From CAJQQK01 sp965224225 (GTDB lineage: Bacteria > Pseudomonadota > Alphaproteobacteria > Rhizobiales > Hyphomicrobiaceae), in NCBI GenBank assembly GCA_965224225.1, contig CBDCZF010000031.1, forward strand, positions 248,001-312,000: 64,000 nucleotides of DNA, written 5' to 3'. Each line of letters starts with the position of its first letter. The first letter of the stretch is position 1. The notes beneath the pieces were generated by a model, which did no database searches, was not told the DNA's origin, and saw nothing but the letters and a program-made list of their open reading frames with translations. Below, in pieces: positions 50,639-59,315 of the stretch. Made by a program: the position numbers and the translations under genes.

Positions 50639-51685
50639 ATGAAAGTCATCCAACCGCTACCGCAAGGCGATCTCAACAAGGTCGCCGAGGCGGCACGCCA
50701 GGCCGATGAGGCCGGCTTCGACACGCTGATGACCACGGAAAACCAGCACGAGCCGTTCCTGGCGCTGGCCATTGCCGCCGTCAATTCCAAACGCGCCGAG
50801 TTGGGGCCCGGCATCGCGATCGCCTTTGCGCGCAGCCCGATGGTGGTTGCCAACACCGGCTGGGATCTGCAGGCGGCCAGTAACGGGCGCTTCGTGCTCG
50901 GCCTCGGGCCGCAGATCAAGCCGCATAACGAAAAACGGTTCTCGGTACCCTGGTCGCCGCCGGTGCCCAGAATGCGCGAGTACATCCAGGCGTTGCGCGC
51001 GATCTGGCGAACCTGGGAGACCGGCGAGAAGCTCAATTTCAGAGGTGAGCATTATACGTTCACGCTGATGACGCCGAACTTCACGCCGCCGTCGACCGGT
51101 CAGCCGGCGATTCCGATCACGATCTCGGCGGTTGGTCCGCATTCGCTGCGTCTGGCAGGCGAGGCCTGCGATGGCGTGCGCCTGCACCCCTTCTGTACGC
51201 GTGCCTACGCCGAAGAAGTTGCCATGCCGCTGATCGCCGAGGGCATGGCACGGACCGGGCGCCGGCGCGAAGCCTTCGAGGTCACGGGCGGCGGCTTCGT
51301 TGCGACCGGGGCGACCGACGAAGACGTCCACAAGGCTTCCGAATGGGTGCGCTACCGCGTTGCCTTCTACGGTTCGACGCCGGGCTACTGGGGCGTGTTC
51401 GAACACCACGGCCTCGGCGATCTCGGGCGCAAGCTCAACACCATGACAAAGGCAGGCCAGTGGGATCAGATCGCCGCCGAGATCGATGACGACGTGCTCG
51501 CACTGTTCACCGCGATCGGTCGCCACGACCAAATCGCGTCCGAGATCAAAAAGCGCTTCGGCGGCCTGTCCGACGCGATCCATGCCGGCAAGACATCCCA
51601 TGTCGGAGACGTAATCCCGAAGGACCTCCTCCAGGACCTCCAGCGCATCCCGACGGTGTTCACCGGCTATGATAACTGTTTCTGA
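50639..51685 (+). CDS. LLM-class flavin-dependent oxidoreductase
   Basis: The 348-aa protein has the TIM-barrel of luciferase-like monooxygenases: KVIQPLPQGDLNKVAEAARQ, GFDTLMTTENQHEPFLALA, ELGPGIAIAFARSPMVVANT, LQAASNGRFVLGLGPQIKPH and the PAIPITISAVGPHSLRLAGE block. This group (F420- or FMNH2-dependent, TIGR-type subfamily) often works in oxidative breakdown of organics. The ATG at 50639 has GGAG nine bases upstream. It ends 12 bases before the convergent TPR gene. Cofactor and substrate cannot be decided from the sequence. Confidence 0.87.
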   Translation: MKVIQPLPQGDLNKVAEAARQADEAGFDTLMTTENQHEPFLALAIAAVNSKRAELGPGIAIAFARSPMVVANTGWDLQAASNGRFVLGLGPQIKPHNEKRFSVPWSPPVPRMREYIQALRAIWRTWETGEKLNFRGEHYTFTLMTPNFTPPSTGQPAIPITISAVGPHSLRLAGEACDGVRLHPFCTRAYAEEVAMPLIAEGMARTGRRREAFEVTGGGFVATGATDEDVHKASEWVRYRVAFYGSTPGYWGVFEHHGLGDLGRKLNTMTKAGQWDQIAAEIDDDVLALFTAIGRHDQIASEIKKRFGGLSDAIHAGKTSHVGDVIPKDLLQDLQRIPTVFTGYDNCF

Positions 51686-51697
51686 GCCTGATGCCCG

Positions 51698-53350
51698 CTA
51701 TGCCGCTTCCGCCCGACGGCAATAGCATGAGGCGCGGATCGGTTCGTCTGCGCGGGCCTGGGCAAGATCAAGACGCTGCTTTATGTAGGCCGCTTCGACC
51801 GTTTCTCCCCGCCGGGTCAGGCACTCATAGAGACCGTGCAGGCTCCAGACGTTTTCGAGATGCTGGCAGGCCCGGCTGAGGCTGCCGTCGAGACCGAGAT
51901 CGGATCGGTAGACGGTCTCGGCTTCTGCGACATGACCTTGTTCGAGGAGCAGGGCACCGAGTGCATGCCGGGTCGGCTGCATCCAGCCCCAGGGCTCGTC
52001 GTAGGGGAGCGCATCGTCGAGTTCGACGGATTTGCGCAGATGATCATAGGCAACATCGTAATTGCCGCGGCGGTATTCGAGTTCGCCGTTCATCATCGCC
52101 TCGGCGATGTCGAGCAGGTCGGAGACCTTGTTGTTGTGCACGCGGCGGCCCTTGGCAACCTTGCCCCGCGCATCGAGAAATGCCGTGCGTGTTTCTTCAG
52201 CCTCGGCAATGTTGCCGATTGCGGAATGCGCGACCGTCTTGGCATAGAGCATCATCGCCGTCGTCGCACAGTAGAGTTCGGGATCGCTCGGCAGCTCCTG
52301 ATCGATGATCTCCTGCCATTTGCCGAACCGCACCAGCACGTGCTGCTTCATCGCCAGGTAGGCTTCCAGAAAATCGGCCATCGGCGGTGAAGGCACACGC
52401 AGCAGGTCTTCCGGCGTCGTCTCGATCAGCTCTTCGGCTGCCGCCATCGCCGCCTTGTACTGGCCAAGGAACATCGCGCCGTAAATCGCAAAGTGGTGAT
52501 TATGGGTGCGGTACATCGAATAGACGTTCAGCGGGCCTTCTCGTTCGAGGTATTTGCGATCAGCTTTGATTGCTTTCTGATTGTAAAGGACGACGTCGTG
52601 ATAGTGCCCGCAGAGCACGTCGATGTGGGTCGGCATGTGGATGAGGTGGCCCGCATCCGGCACCAGTTCGCGCAGGCGGTCGCCGGCGCGCAGGGCACGC
52701 TGTGGAAACGGCGACATTTCCATCAGGTGGACATAGAGATGCAACAGGCCTGGATGGTCCCAGGCCCCCGCGATCGTGTCGAACGCCTCTTCGAGGACTG
52801 CGATCGCCTCGGTCGTACGGGCACCTTCGGCAACATCGCCCGTCTTGAGATCCCACATCTGCCACGGCGTTTCGTTCATGATCGACTCGGCGAACACACA
52901 ACGCACTTCGAGATCGCCACGGTTGGCCTCGAACACCTGGCGCATCTCATCGGTGTAAGCGACGTTCCAGGGTGATAGGTCGTCGATCGGATCGCGCGCG
53001 GGATAGCGGGCCTTGAGCGCGTTGATCAGGGCATTCTCGACATCGGTGATGCCATCGAGGTGCTTGAGCGCTTCGGCGGTGGCGTCGAATGCCTGGGCGA
53101 GCGCCTTGGCGCGGCCGGCGGGATCATAGAGGTGCCATGGCAGGTTGTAGTTCGGGCCTACGGCATAGGCGATGCCCCAGTGTGCCATGGCGCAGGCCGG
53201 GTCGTGTTCGAGCGCCTTGCGGAAGCACTTGATCGCCTCGCCGTGATTGTAGGCGAAGACCCAGTTGAGGCCGCGATCGAACCAGGTCTGGGCCTGATCG
53301 GAGTTGGTCGTAATAGTACGGCGGTATTTGCCAAGATCGTAATAGGACAT
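51698..53350 (-). CDS. TPR-repeat protein
   Basis: The 550-aa cytosolic protein starts with SDQAQTWFDRGLNWVFAYNH, GEAIKCFRKALEHDPACAMA and HWGIAYAVGPNYNLPW, a classic N-terminus for a family of TPR proteins with these three blocks. Later repeats include HPGLLHLYVHLMEMSPFPQ, HLIHMPTHIDVLCGHYHDVV and ELEYRRGNYDVAYDHLRKSV. His-rich positions (HLIHMPTHID, HNHHFAIYGAM) could bind metal, as in related sequences that resemble metal-dependent proteins; this is unproven. Start at 53350 has GAGG six bases upstream. The MFS gene lies 27 bases upstream on the same strand, forming a probable operon. Confidence 0.85.
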   Translation of the reverse strand: MSYYDLGKYRRTITTNSDQAQTWFDRGLNWVFAYNHGEAIKCFRKALEHDPACAMAHWGIAYAVGPNYNLPWHLYDPAGRAKALAQAFDATAEALKHLDGITDVENALINALKARYPARDPIDDLSPWNVAYTDEMRQVFEANRGDLEVRCVFAESIMNETPWQMWDLKTGDVAEGARTTEAIAVLEEAFDTIAGAWDHPGLLHLYVHLMEMSPFPQRALRAGDRLRELVPDAGHLIHMPTHIDVLCGHYHDVVLYNQKAIKADRKYLEREGPLNVYSMYRTHNHHFAIYGAMFLGQYKAAMAAAEELIETTPEDLLRVPSPPMADFLEAYLAMKQHVLVRFGKWQEIIDQELPSDPELYCATTAMMLYAKTVAHSAIGNIAEAEETRTAFLDARGKVAKGRRVHNNKVSDLLDIAEAMMNGELEYRRGNYDVAYDHLRKSVELDDALPYDEPWGWMQPTRHALGALLLEQGHVAEAETVYRSDLGLDGSLSRACQHLENVWSLHGLYECLTRRGETVEAAYIKQRLDLAQARADEPIRASCYCRRAEAA

Positions 53351-53377
53351 CGAAACCTCGCTGATCGAACGGGCCGG

Positions 53378-54568
53378 TCAGGCATCGCCACCGGACGGCG
53401 GACCGAGCACCCGCAATCGCAACATCGCAACGATACCCAGGGCCGGCCCAAGAGCAAGTCCGGCGAGCACCACGGGCCAGCCCCACGCATCGACGAGCAC
53501 AGGCGTCAACTGCACTGTCGCAAACGTCAGCGTGAAGCCCAGCGCGGTTTGGAAGGTGAGCAGGCTGCCGGCTTGTTCGGGCGGGGACGCATCGGCAACC
53601 AGGGCTGAGAACTGCGCTGAATCGGGTACGATCGCCATGCCCCAAACGAGAACCACCGCGAATGTCAGCCACACGGGCCCGCCAAATGTCAGCGCCGTCA
53701 TCACGGCCGCGGACGCACTGACCACCATGGCGATGATCGCGACATCGGCCTTGCCGATCCGGTCTGCCACCAATCCCGCCAACACGCTGGTGATGCCGCC
53801 GGCCGCGATCGTTGCAAAGGCGGTGAGTTTTCCCAACTGCCCGGCTTCCGCCGCCGGCAGCGTGGCACCGTACGAGGCGGCACTGGCAACGCCGATCCAG
53901 GCCCACATCGCGTAAAGCTCCCACATGTGGCCGAGATAACCGCCATAGGCGAGCCGGACGCGGCGGTTGGTCCAGGCAGTCGTGATCGCGCGTGGATCAA
54001 AGCGCTGGGCAATGCCGTGATAGGGCCCGAGCCGGACGGCGAGGCACAACAGGCCGGCTGCAGTTGCGGCAACCGAGGCAACGGCGACTGTCGCGCGCCA
54101 GTCGGCGCCGCCAAAGTAGGCCAGCAGATGCGGCGAGGCCGAGCCAAGCGTCAGGGCGCCGACCAGCGCGCCGACCAAAAAACCGCGGTCAGCCTGCCCC
54201 CAGCCAACCGCGATCTTCATGCCGACCGGATAGACACCGGCGAGCAGAGCACCCGTCACAACCCGCAAGGCGATCGCAATGTTGCCACCCGGTTCAGCGA
54301 TGAGGAGAGCGGCATTGGCACAACCGGCGCCGATCGCGGAGGCGGCGAACACGCGTCTTGGATCGAACCGGTCGGCGAGACCGAGGAAAGCGGAGGTCAG
54401 GGCGCCGATGACAAAGCCCGCCTGGACCGCACTCGAGAGTGCCGCCTGGCGAACAGGTGAGATAGCCGCCTCGCGCACCATCTCGGGCAGGACGGCGGCC
54501 GAGATGAACCACAGGCTCATGGCGGCGACCTGCGCGATCAACAAAAGGAGGATGGCGCGGGTCTTCAT
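53378..54568 (-). CDS. Major facilitator superfamily transporter
   Basis: The 396-aa protein shows twelve hydrophobic segments. The first helix reads AILLLLIAQVAAMSLWFISA, followed by a loop with FLGLADRFDPRRVFAASAIG, the D-R-x-G/R-R-type motif between helices 2 and 3. A central cytoplasmic loop (about 185-210) separates two six-helix halves. Family similarity recalls members with ...SLWFxxxAVxPxL near the N-terminus. The transported compound is unknown. It precedes the TPR gene in an operon. Upstream lies a 400-base gap with an inverted repeat. Confidence 0.88.
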   Translation of the reverse strand: MKTRAILLLLIAQVAAMSLWFISAAVLPEMVREAAISPVRQAALSSAVQAGFVIGALTSAFLGLADRFDPRRVFAASAIGAGCANAALLIAEPGGNIAIALRVVTGALLAGVYPVGMKIAVGWGQADRGFLVGALVGALTLGSASPHLLAYFGGADWRATVAVASVAATAAGLLCLAVRLGPYHGIAQRFDPRAITTAWTNRRVRLAYGGYLGHMWELYAMWAWIGVASAASYGATLPAAEAGQLGKLTAFATIAAGGITSVLAGLVADRIGKADVAIIAMVVSASAAVMTALTFGGPVWLTFAVVLVWGMAIVPDSAQFSALVADASPPEQAGSLLTFQTALGFTLTFATVQLTPVLVDAWGWPVVLAGLALGPALGIVAMLRLRVLGPPSGGDA

Positions 54569-54653
54569 GACAGGGCCGGGAAATAGCTGAAAGGGACGCT
54601 TGACCTGGTGCTTTGGGCCTAACGGTTGATTCCCTGCCGCCCCTCAAATTCCG

Positions 54654-54747
54654 CGTCATTCCCGCGAAGGCGGGAACCCAAGCGACCATCCGCGATCACA
54701 GCGCAAGTGGCAGCACACTTGGGTTCCCGCCTCCGCGGGAATGACGG
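54654..54747. repeat. Inverted repeat of the CATTCCCGCGAAGGCGGGAA type (REP-like)
   Basis: CGTCATTCCCGCGAAGGCGG followed by GAACCCAAG (54654-54682) recurs inverted as CTTGGGTTCCCGCCTCCGCG followed by GGAATGACGG (54718-54747), with a 35-base spacer. Each arm itself contains a smaller palindrome, CCCGC(GAAG)GCGGG. Such modules are, from memory, dispersed palindromic repeats common in alphaproteobacterial genomes. They lie in the gap between the divergent MFS and thiolase genes, which otherwise (54569-54972) holds no gene. Confidence 0.8.
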
Positions 54748-54972
54748 AGTGGCAATTGGCGAACTGGGCATGAACCGTCTGGCACGAGACACTAGGTCAA
54801 TGGCGTGACGATCACAATGATCAGGGCAACCGATCCATGACGGGATGCCGCTTGCCAACCGATTTCAATTTGGCCGCATCGGCTGTAGTGTGCGCCCAAT
54901 TCTTCAATGCTTTCTGTGCCCGTCCGGCCCGCATTGCAGGCCGGTCGGGCTCCTAACCAGTGAGGAACCCCG

Positions 54973-56181
54973 ATGGCAACCGACGCCTTTATCTACGATG
55001 CCGTGCGCACACCCAGAGGCAAGGGGCGGCCGGATGGTGCGCTCAATGAGATCAAGCCGGTGCATCTCGCCTCGACCGTCCTCGAAGCTGTCCGCGACCG
55101 CAATGGTGTCGACACCGCGCTGGTCGATGATGTCCTTTTGGGCTGCGTGTCACCGGTTGGCGAGCAGGGCGGCGATATCGCGCTGGCGGCTACCGCCCGT
55201 GCCGGCTACGCCGAAACCGTCGGCGGCGCCCAACTCAACCGGTTCTGCGGCTCAGGCCTCGAGGCGGTCAACCTGGCAGCACAGAAAGTGGCCTCGGGCT
55301 GGGAGGATCTGGTGGTTGCCGGCGGCGTCGAGAGCATGTCGCGGATCTCGATTTTGGCCGACGGCGGCGCCTGGATCGGCGATCCCGACACCATGCTGCG
55401 CAATAATTTCGTGCCGCAGGGCATCGGCGCCGACATGATCGCGACGATTGACGGGTATAGCCGCGAAGACGTTGATGCCTATGCCGTCGAATCGCAGAAG
55501 CGGGCGGCCGGTGCCTGGTCGGCCAACAGCTTCTCGCGCTCGATCGTGCCGGTCGAGGACGAGATAGGCCGCACCGTCCTCGATCGCGACGAGCATATGC
55601 GACCGGGTGCCACGGTCGACGACCTGGCGAAGCTCAAGCCGGCGTTCACCGGTCTCGGCGACATGGGCTTTGATGCCGTGATGCTCGATAAATACAGCGA
55701 CTACGATACGATCAATCATGTCCATCATGCCGGTAATTCATCGGGCATCGTCGATGGGGCGGCGGCGGTGCTGATCGGCTCCGAAAAGATGGCCGAACGC
55801 ATGGATGCAAAGCCCCGTGCCCGGGTCGTCGCCACCGCGGTGACCAGTTCCGAGCCGACCATCATGCTGACCGGGCCGGCGCCCGCGACCCGCAAGGTGC
55901 TCGAGAAAGCCGGCCTGACAATCGATGACATCGACCTGTTCGAGGTCAACGAGGCCTTTGCTTCGGTGCCGATGCGGTTCATGAAGGAACTGGGCGTCAG
56001 CCACGCCAAGGTCAACGTCAACGGCGGCGCGATTGCCATGGGCCATCCGTTGGGTGCCACGGGGGCGATGTTGCTTGGCACGCTGCTCGACGAACTCGAA
56101 CGGCGCGATCTCAAGCGCGGGCTCGTGACGCTCTGCATCGGCGGCGGCATGGGCATCGCAACCATCATCGAACGCGCGTGA
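54973..56181 (+). CDS. Acetyl-CoA acyltransferase (thiolase)
   Basis: The 402-aa enzyme cleaves 3-ketoacyl-CoA with CoA in fatty-acid oxidation. The active site is complete: the nucleophilic Cys in NRFCGSGLEAV, the His in NGGAIAMGHPLGATGAM and the second Cys in TLCIGGGMG. The N-terminus reads AFIYDAVRTPRGKGRPDG. The ATG at 54973 has GAGGAA eight bases upstream. The following gene starts only eight bases after its stop and encodes an enoyl-CoA hydratase, a common beta-oxidation pairing (FadA-FadJ). Confidence 0.94.
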   Translation: MATDAFIYDAVRTPRGKGRPDGALNEIKPVHLASTVLEAVRDRNGVDTALVDDVLLGCVSPVGEQGGDIALAATARAGYAETVGGAQLNRFCGSGLEAVNLAAQKVASGWEDLVVAGGVESMSRISILADGGAWIGDPDTMLRNNFVPQGIGADMIATIDGYSREDVDAYAVESQKRAAGAWSANSFSRSIVPVEDEIGRTVLDRDEHMRPGATVDDLAKLKPAFTGLGDMGFDAVMLDKYSDYDTINHVHHAGNSSGIVDGAAAVLIGSEKMAERMDAKPRARVVATAVTSSEPTIMLTGPAPATRKVLEKAGLTIDDIDLFEVNEAFASVPMRFMKELGVSHAKVNVNGGAIAMGHPLGATGAMLLGTLLDELERRDLKRGLVTLCIGGGMGIATIIERA

Positions 56182-56189
56182 GGTTGATC

Positions 56190-57071
56190 ATGTCACAAGG
56201 TTACACGTACGAACGCGATGCCGACGGCGTTGTCACGGTGACGCTGGATAATCCAGACCGGCCGGTCAATCTAATGGACGCCAAGTTCGCGCCGACGATG
56301 GATGCGGTCCTTGATCAGCTGGCCAACGAGAGCGACCTCAAGGGCGCGATCATCACCTCGGCAAAGTCGACCTTCTTTGCCGGCGGGGATATCGCCATGC
56401 TGAACGCGCTCGCCGATGCACCGGCTGCCTACCAGATGTGCGAGACGATCAAGCTGCGCCTGCGCCGCATCGAACAACTCGGCAAGCCAGTTGTCGCCGC
56501 CCTCAACGGGGCAGCGCTGGGCGGCGGGCTCGAACTGGCGCTCGCCTGTCACGGCCGTATTGCACTCCGGGGCGAGAAGACCAAATTCGGCTTTCCCGAG
56601 GTGACGCTCGGCCTGCTGCCAGGAGCCGGCGGCGTCGCCCGCTCGGTGCGCATGCTCGGCCTCAGGGCCGCCCTGCCGCTGCTCATGCAGGGCACGCGCG
56701 TCGATGCCGACAGGGCCCGAGAACTTGGTCTCGTCGATGCCGTCGTCGATACGCCGGAAGCGATGTTTGCCGCGGCCCGCGAGTTCATTGCCGCCAATCC
56801 GGAACCGGTCAAGCCCTGGGACCAGAAGCGTGAGACCATCCCAGGCGGCAAGCCCTATACGGGGCCGGTGGCCGACCTCGTGCTTGGAACCTTTGCGCAA
56901 ACTTTCAAAGCGGTCGGACGTGAAGCCGCACCGCACGCCATCCTGGCTGCGGCGACGGAAGGTTCGGTCGCGAGCTTCGATGCGGCCAGCCGGATCGAGA
57001 GCCGCTATTTCGCGCAGCTTGCGATGACCGACGCGGCCAAAACGAAAATGCAGGCCTTCCTGGCTGCCTGA
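56190..57071 (+). CDS. Enoyl-CoA hydratase half of a FadJ/FadB-type protein, lacking the dehydrogenase domain
   Basis: The 293-aa protein is the crotonase part of multifunctional FadJ/FadB enzymes. The N-terminus YTYERDADGVVTVTLDNP, oxyanion GGDIAML, GAALGGGLELALACHGRI and PEVTLGLLPGAGGVARSVR with the two catalytic Glu positions follow the FadJ order. FadJ proteins continue for about 430 more residues after a linker with IESRYFVxLxTxxxAKNM; here that linker (IESRYFAQLAMTDAAKTKMQ) is followed after five residues by a stop. The reaction would be hydration of 2-enoyl-CoA, while the 3-hydroxyacyl-CoA dehydrogenase step must come from another gene. Start at 56190 with GAGG six bases upstream. Confidence 0.88.
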   Translation: MSQGYTYERDADGVVTVTLDNPDRPVNLMDAKFAPTMDAVLDQLANESDLKGAIITSAKSTFFAGGDIAMLNALADAPAAYQMCETIKLRLRRIEQLGKPVVAALNGAALGGGLELALACHGRIALRGEKTKFGFPEVTLGLLPGAGGVARSVRMLGLRAALPLLMQGTRVDADRARELGLVDAVVDTPEAMFAAAREFIAANPEPVKPWDQKRETIPGGKPYTGPVADLVLGTFAQTFKAVGREAAPHAILAAATEGSVASFDAASRIESRYFAQLAMTDAAKTKMQAFLAA

Positions 57072-57167
57072 GGCTCGGCAGAGGGAACAGGATGTGGTAT
57101 GCGGTCGGGCCCCGGGCAATTCCGGGCCTGGCGGCCGTCGCAAGTTGCAAACACGTGAAGTGCCATC

Positions 57168-57782
57168 ATGCTCCTGCTGATCGATAACTATGACAGCTTC
57201 ACCTACAACCTCGTCCACTTCCTGGGCGAGTTGGGGGCTCATTCGGAGGTCGTGCGCAACGACAAGCTGACGGTTGCCGAGGCGCTTGCCAAGAAACCGA
57301 AAGCGATCGTGCTGTCGCCCGGGCCCTGCACCCCGACGGAAGCCGGCATCTGCCTCGAACTGATCGCCAAGGCCAAGGGCAAGGTGCCGATCCTCGGCGT
57401 CTGCCTCGGCCATCAGTCGATCGGCCAGGCTTATGGCGCCGAAATCGTGCGCGTGACGCCGATGCACGGTAAGTTGTCGAGCATCCGCCACGACGGCAGC
57501 GGCCTATTCGAGGGTCTGCCCGACAGTATCGCGGTGACGCGCTATCATTCGCTGACGATCGAGCCCGACAGCTTGCCGGCGTCGCTCGAAGTCACGGCGC
57601 GGACGGACGATGGTGTGATCATGGGCATCCGGCACAAGAAGCACCCGGTCTATGGTGTGCAGTTCCACCCTGAGAGCATTGCGTCGGAATGCGGCCACCA
57701 GCTGCTCGCCAATTTTCTGCAGCTTGCGGGCTACAAACCCAATCGGCCCGACACACGTCAGACCCGCAGCAAAGCGGCCTAA
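57168..57782 (+). CDS. trpG: Anthranilate synthase glutaminase subunit (TrpG)
   Basis: The 204-aa class I glutamine amidotransferase releases ammonia from glutamine for anthranilate synthesis. The N-terminus LLIDNYDSFTYNLVHFLGEL, SPGPCTPTEAGICLEL, the catalytic Cys in ILGVCLGHQSIGQAYG and the His-x-Glu pair in GVQFHPESIASECGHQLL are all present. Length is standard for TrpG/PabA. Its partner TrpE is not in the window. trpD follows after 48 bases on the same strand, so this is the usual trpGD pair. A role also for folate (PabA function) is possible. Confidence 0.93.
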   Translation: MLLLIDNYDSFTYNLVHFLGELGAHSEVVRNDKLTVAEALAKKPKAIVLSPGPCTPTEAGICLELIAKAKGKVPILGVCLGHQSIGQAYGAEIVRVTPMHGKLSSIRHDGSGLFEGLPDSIAVTRYHSLTIEPDSLPASLEVTARTDDGVIMGIRHKKHPVYGVQFHPESIASECGHQLLANFLQLAGYKPNRPDTRQTRSKAA

Positions 57783-57830
57783 TGCGACGCAGCTCATGAG
57801 AGAAAACGAGGGATTGAGAAGTCCAACGTC

Positions 57831-58853
57831 ATGTCCGAAGCCCAACTCAAAGAACTGATCCACAAGGTATCGACCGGGGCCTCGCTCGATCGTAGCGAGA
57901 TCCAGACGGCGCTTGGCGCGATGATGGCCGGCATTGCCACGCCCGCACAGATGGGTGCCTTCCTGATGGCCATGCGCGTGCGTGGCGAGACGGTCGAGGA
58001 AATCACCGGTGCCGCCGAACTGATGCGCTCGCACATGACTATGGTGCGGCCGCCGGAGGGTGCCATCGACATCGTCGGCACCGGCGGCGATGCTCACGGT
58101 ACCTATAACGTCTCGACCTGTGCCGCCCTGGTCGCAGCAGGAGCCGGTGCCAAAGTTGCCAAGCATGGCAACAGGTCGGTGTCATCGAAATCGGGGGCCT
58201 CGGATGTTCTGACAGCGCTTGGGGTCAAGATCGATCTGCCGCCGGCTGTAATCGAGCAGTGCATCGCCGAGGCTGGCGTTGGCTTCATGTGGGCGCCAAT
58301 GCACCATCCGGCCATGAAGCACTGGGCGCCGGTGCGCGCCGAACTCGGCATCCGCACTATCTTCAACGTGCTTGGCCCGATCTGCAATCCGGCCGGCGTC
58401 AAACGCCAGATCGCCGGCGTCTATGCTCTCGAACTGGTCGAGCCGATCGCCAACGTTCTGAAGAATCTTGGCAGCGAGCACGTCTGGGTCGTGCACGGCC
58501 ATGACGGTCTCGACGAATTGACCACGACAGGCGCGACGACCATTGCCGAACTCAAGGACGGTGAAATCAATATGCATGAGATCACGCCGGCCGATGCCGG
58601 TCTAATGCCGGCCAAACTGAGCGACCTGATTGGTGGCGATAGCGTCCACAATGCAGCCGCCATCCGCCGGGTGCTCGACGGCACGCGCGAACCGTTCCGC
58701 GACATCGCCGTGCTCAATGCCGGTGCGGCACTGGTCGTGGCCGGGCTTGCTGGCAGCCTGATCGAGGGTGTCACGAGCGCCGCAAATTCGATTGATAGCG
58801 GCGCTGCCAGCAAAGTCCTCGACAGGCTGATCAGCGTATCGAACGGGGCCTGA
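57831..58853 (+). CDS. trpD: Anthranilate phosphoribosyltransferase (TrpD)
   Basis: The 340-aa enzyme transfers phosphoribose from PRPP to anthranilate in tryptophan synthesis. It shows the GTGGDAHGTYNVSTC phosphate-binding motif, the KHGNRSVSSKSGASDVLTALG block and HPAMKHWAPVRAELGIRTIF, then NPAGVKRQIAGVY. It is 49 codons within the usual range. It directly follows trpG and precedes an XRE-type regulator after 32 bases. trpC, usually next in alphaproteobacteria, is absent here, so the operon has been rearranged or ends here. Confidence 0.95.
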   Translation: MSEAQLKELIHKVSTGASLDRSEIQTALGAMMAGIATPAQMGAFLMAMRVRGETVEEITGAAELMRSHMTMVRPPEGAIDIVGTGGDAHGTYNVSTCAALVAAGAGAKVAKHGNRSVSSKSGASDVLTALGVKIDLPPAVIEQCIAEAGVGFMWAPMHHPAMKHWAPVRAELGIRTIFNVLGPICNPAGVKRQIAGVYALELVEPIANVLKNLGSEHVWVVHGHDGLDELTTTGATTIAELKDGEINMHEITPADAGLMPAKLSDLIGGDSVHNAAAIRRVLDGTREPFRDIAVLNAGAALVVAGLAGSLIEGVTSAANSIDSGAASKVLDRLISVSNGA

Positions 58854-58885
58854 GGGTTTGAGAACGAAAGAACCGAGGTAGGGAC

Positions 58886-59287
58886 ATGTCGGGCAGTTTG
58901 AGTTCATATGTAAGTGGTGAAAAAAGCCAGATGGAGTCCGGCTCGGTTGGCACCCGGATCGTCGAAGCGCGCGAGGCAGCCGGCCTCAGTACGCCCGAAC
59001 TGGCCGAACGTCTCGGCGTGAAGGCGAGTACGCTGCGTAACTGGGAGCGTGAGAAAAGCGAGCCGCGGGGCAACCGGTTGACGATGCTGGCAGGTGTCCT
59101 GTGCGTCAGCCCGACTTGGCTACTGACCGGCTTCGGCGAGGAACCGAGCGCCCAGAGCGATGAAGAACTGGCCGCCGTGCGCTCGAGCCTGGTCGAACTC
59201 AAGGACCAACTCCACGGTATGGCCGAGCGCATCGACCGGCTCGCTAGCCGGCTCGACGCACACGCGCAGTCGGTAGACCAGAAATGA
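58886..59287 (+). CDS. XRE-family helix-turn-helix regulator
   Basis: The 133-aa protein has one Cro/C1-type DNA-binding domain at about 23-80: GTRIVEAREAAGLSTPELAE, RLGVKASTLRNWEREKSEPR and RLTMLAGVLCVSPTWLLTG. The C-terminal part (ELAAVRSSLVELKDQLHGMA, RIDRLASRLDAH) is a short coiled coil, likely for dimerisation. AGGTAGGGAC lies ahead of the ATG. The gene may be carried on the trpGD transcript, 32 bases behind it, but there is no sign that it controls trp genes. Convergent with the SDR gene. Confidence 0.88.
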   Translation: MSGSLSSYVSGEKSQMESGSVGTRIVEAREAAGLSTPELAERLGVKASTLRNWEREKSEPRGNRLTMLAGVLCVSPTWLLTGFGEEPSAQSDEELAAVRSSLVELKDQLHGMAERIDRLASRLDAHAQSVDQK

Positions 59288-59315
59288 ATGGTCTTTGAGG
59301 GCGCGAGATGACCAA

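Noticed and set aside
50657..51601. 314-codon minus-strand frame over the LLM oxidoreductase gene
   Set aside because: Antisense shadow; the plus-strand gene has a proper ribosome binding site and complete family motifs.
56271..57491. 406-codon minus-strand frame over the hydratase and trpG genes
   Set aside because: Spans two clear genes on the other strand and shows no recognisable motif.
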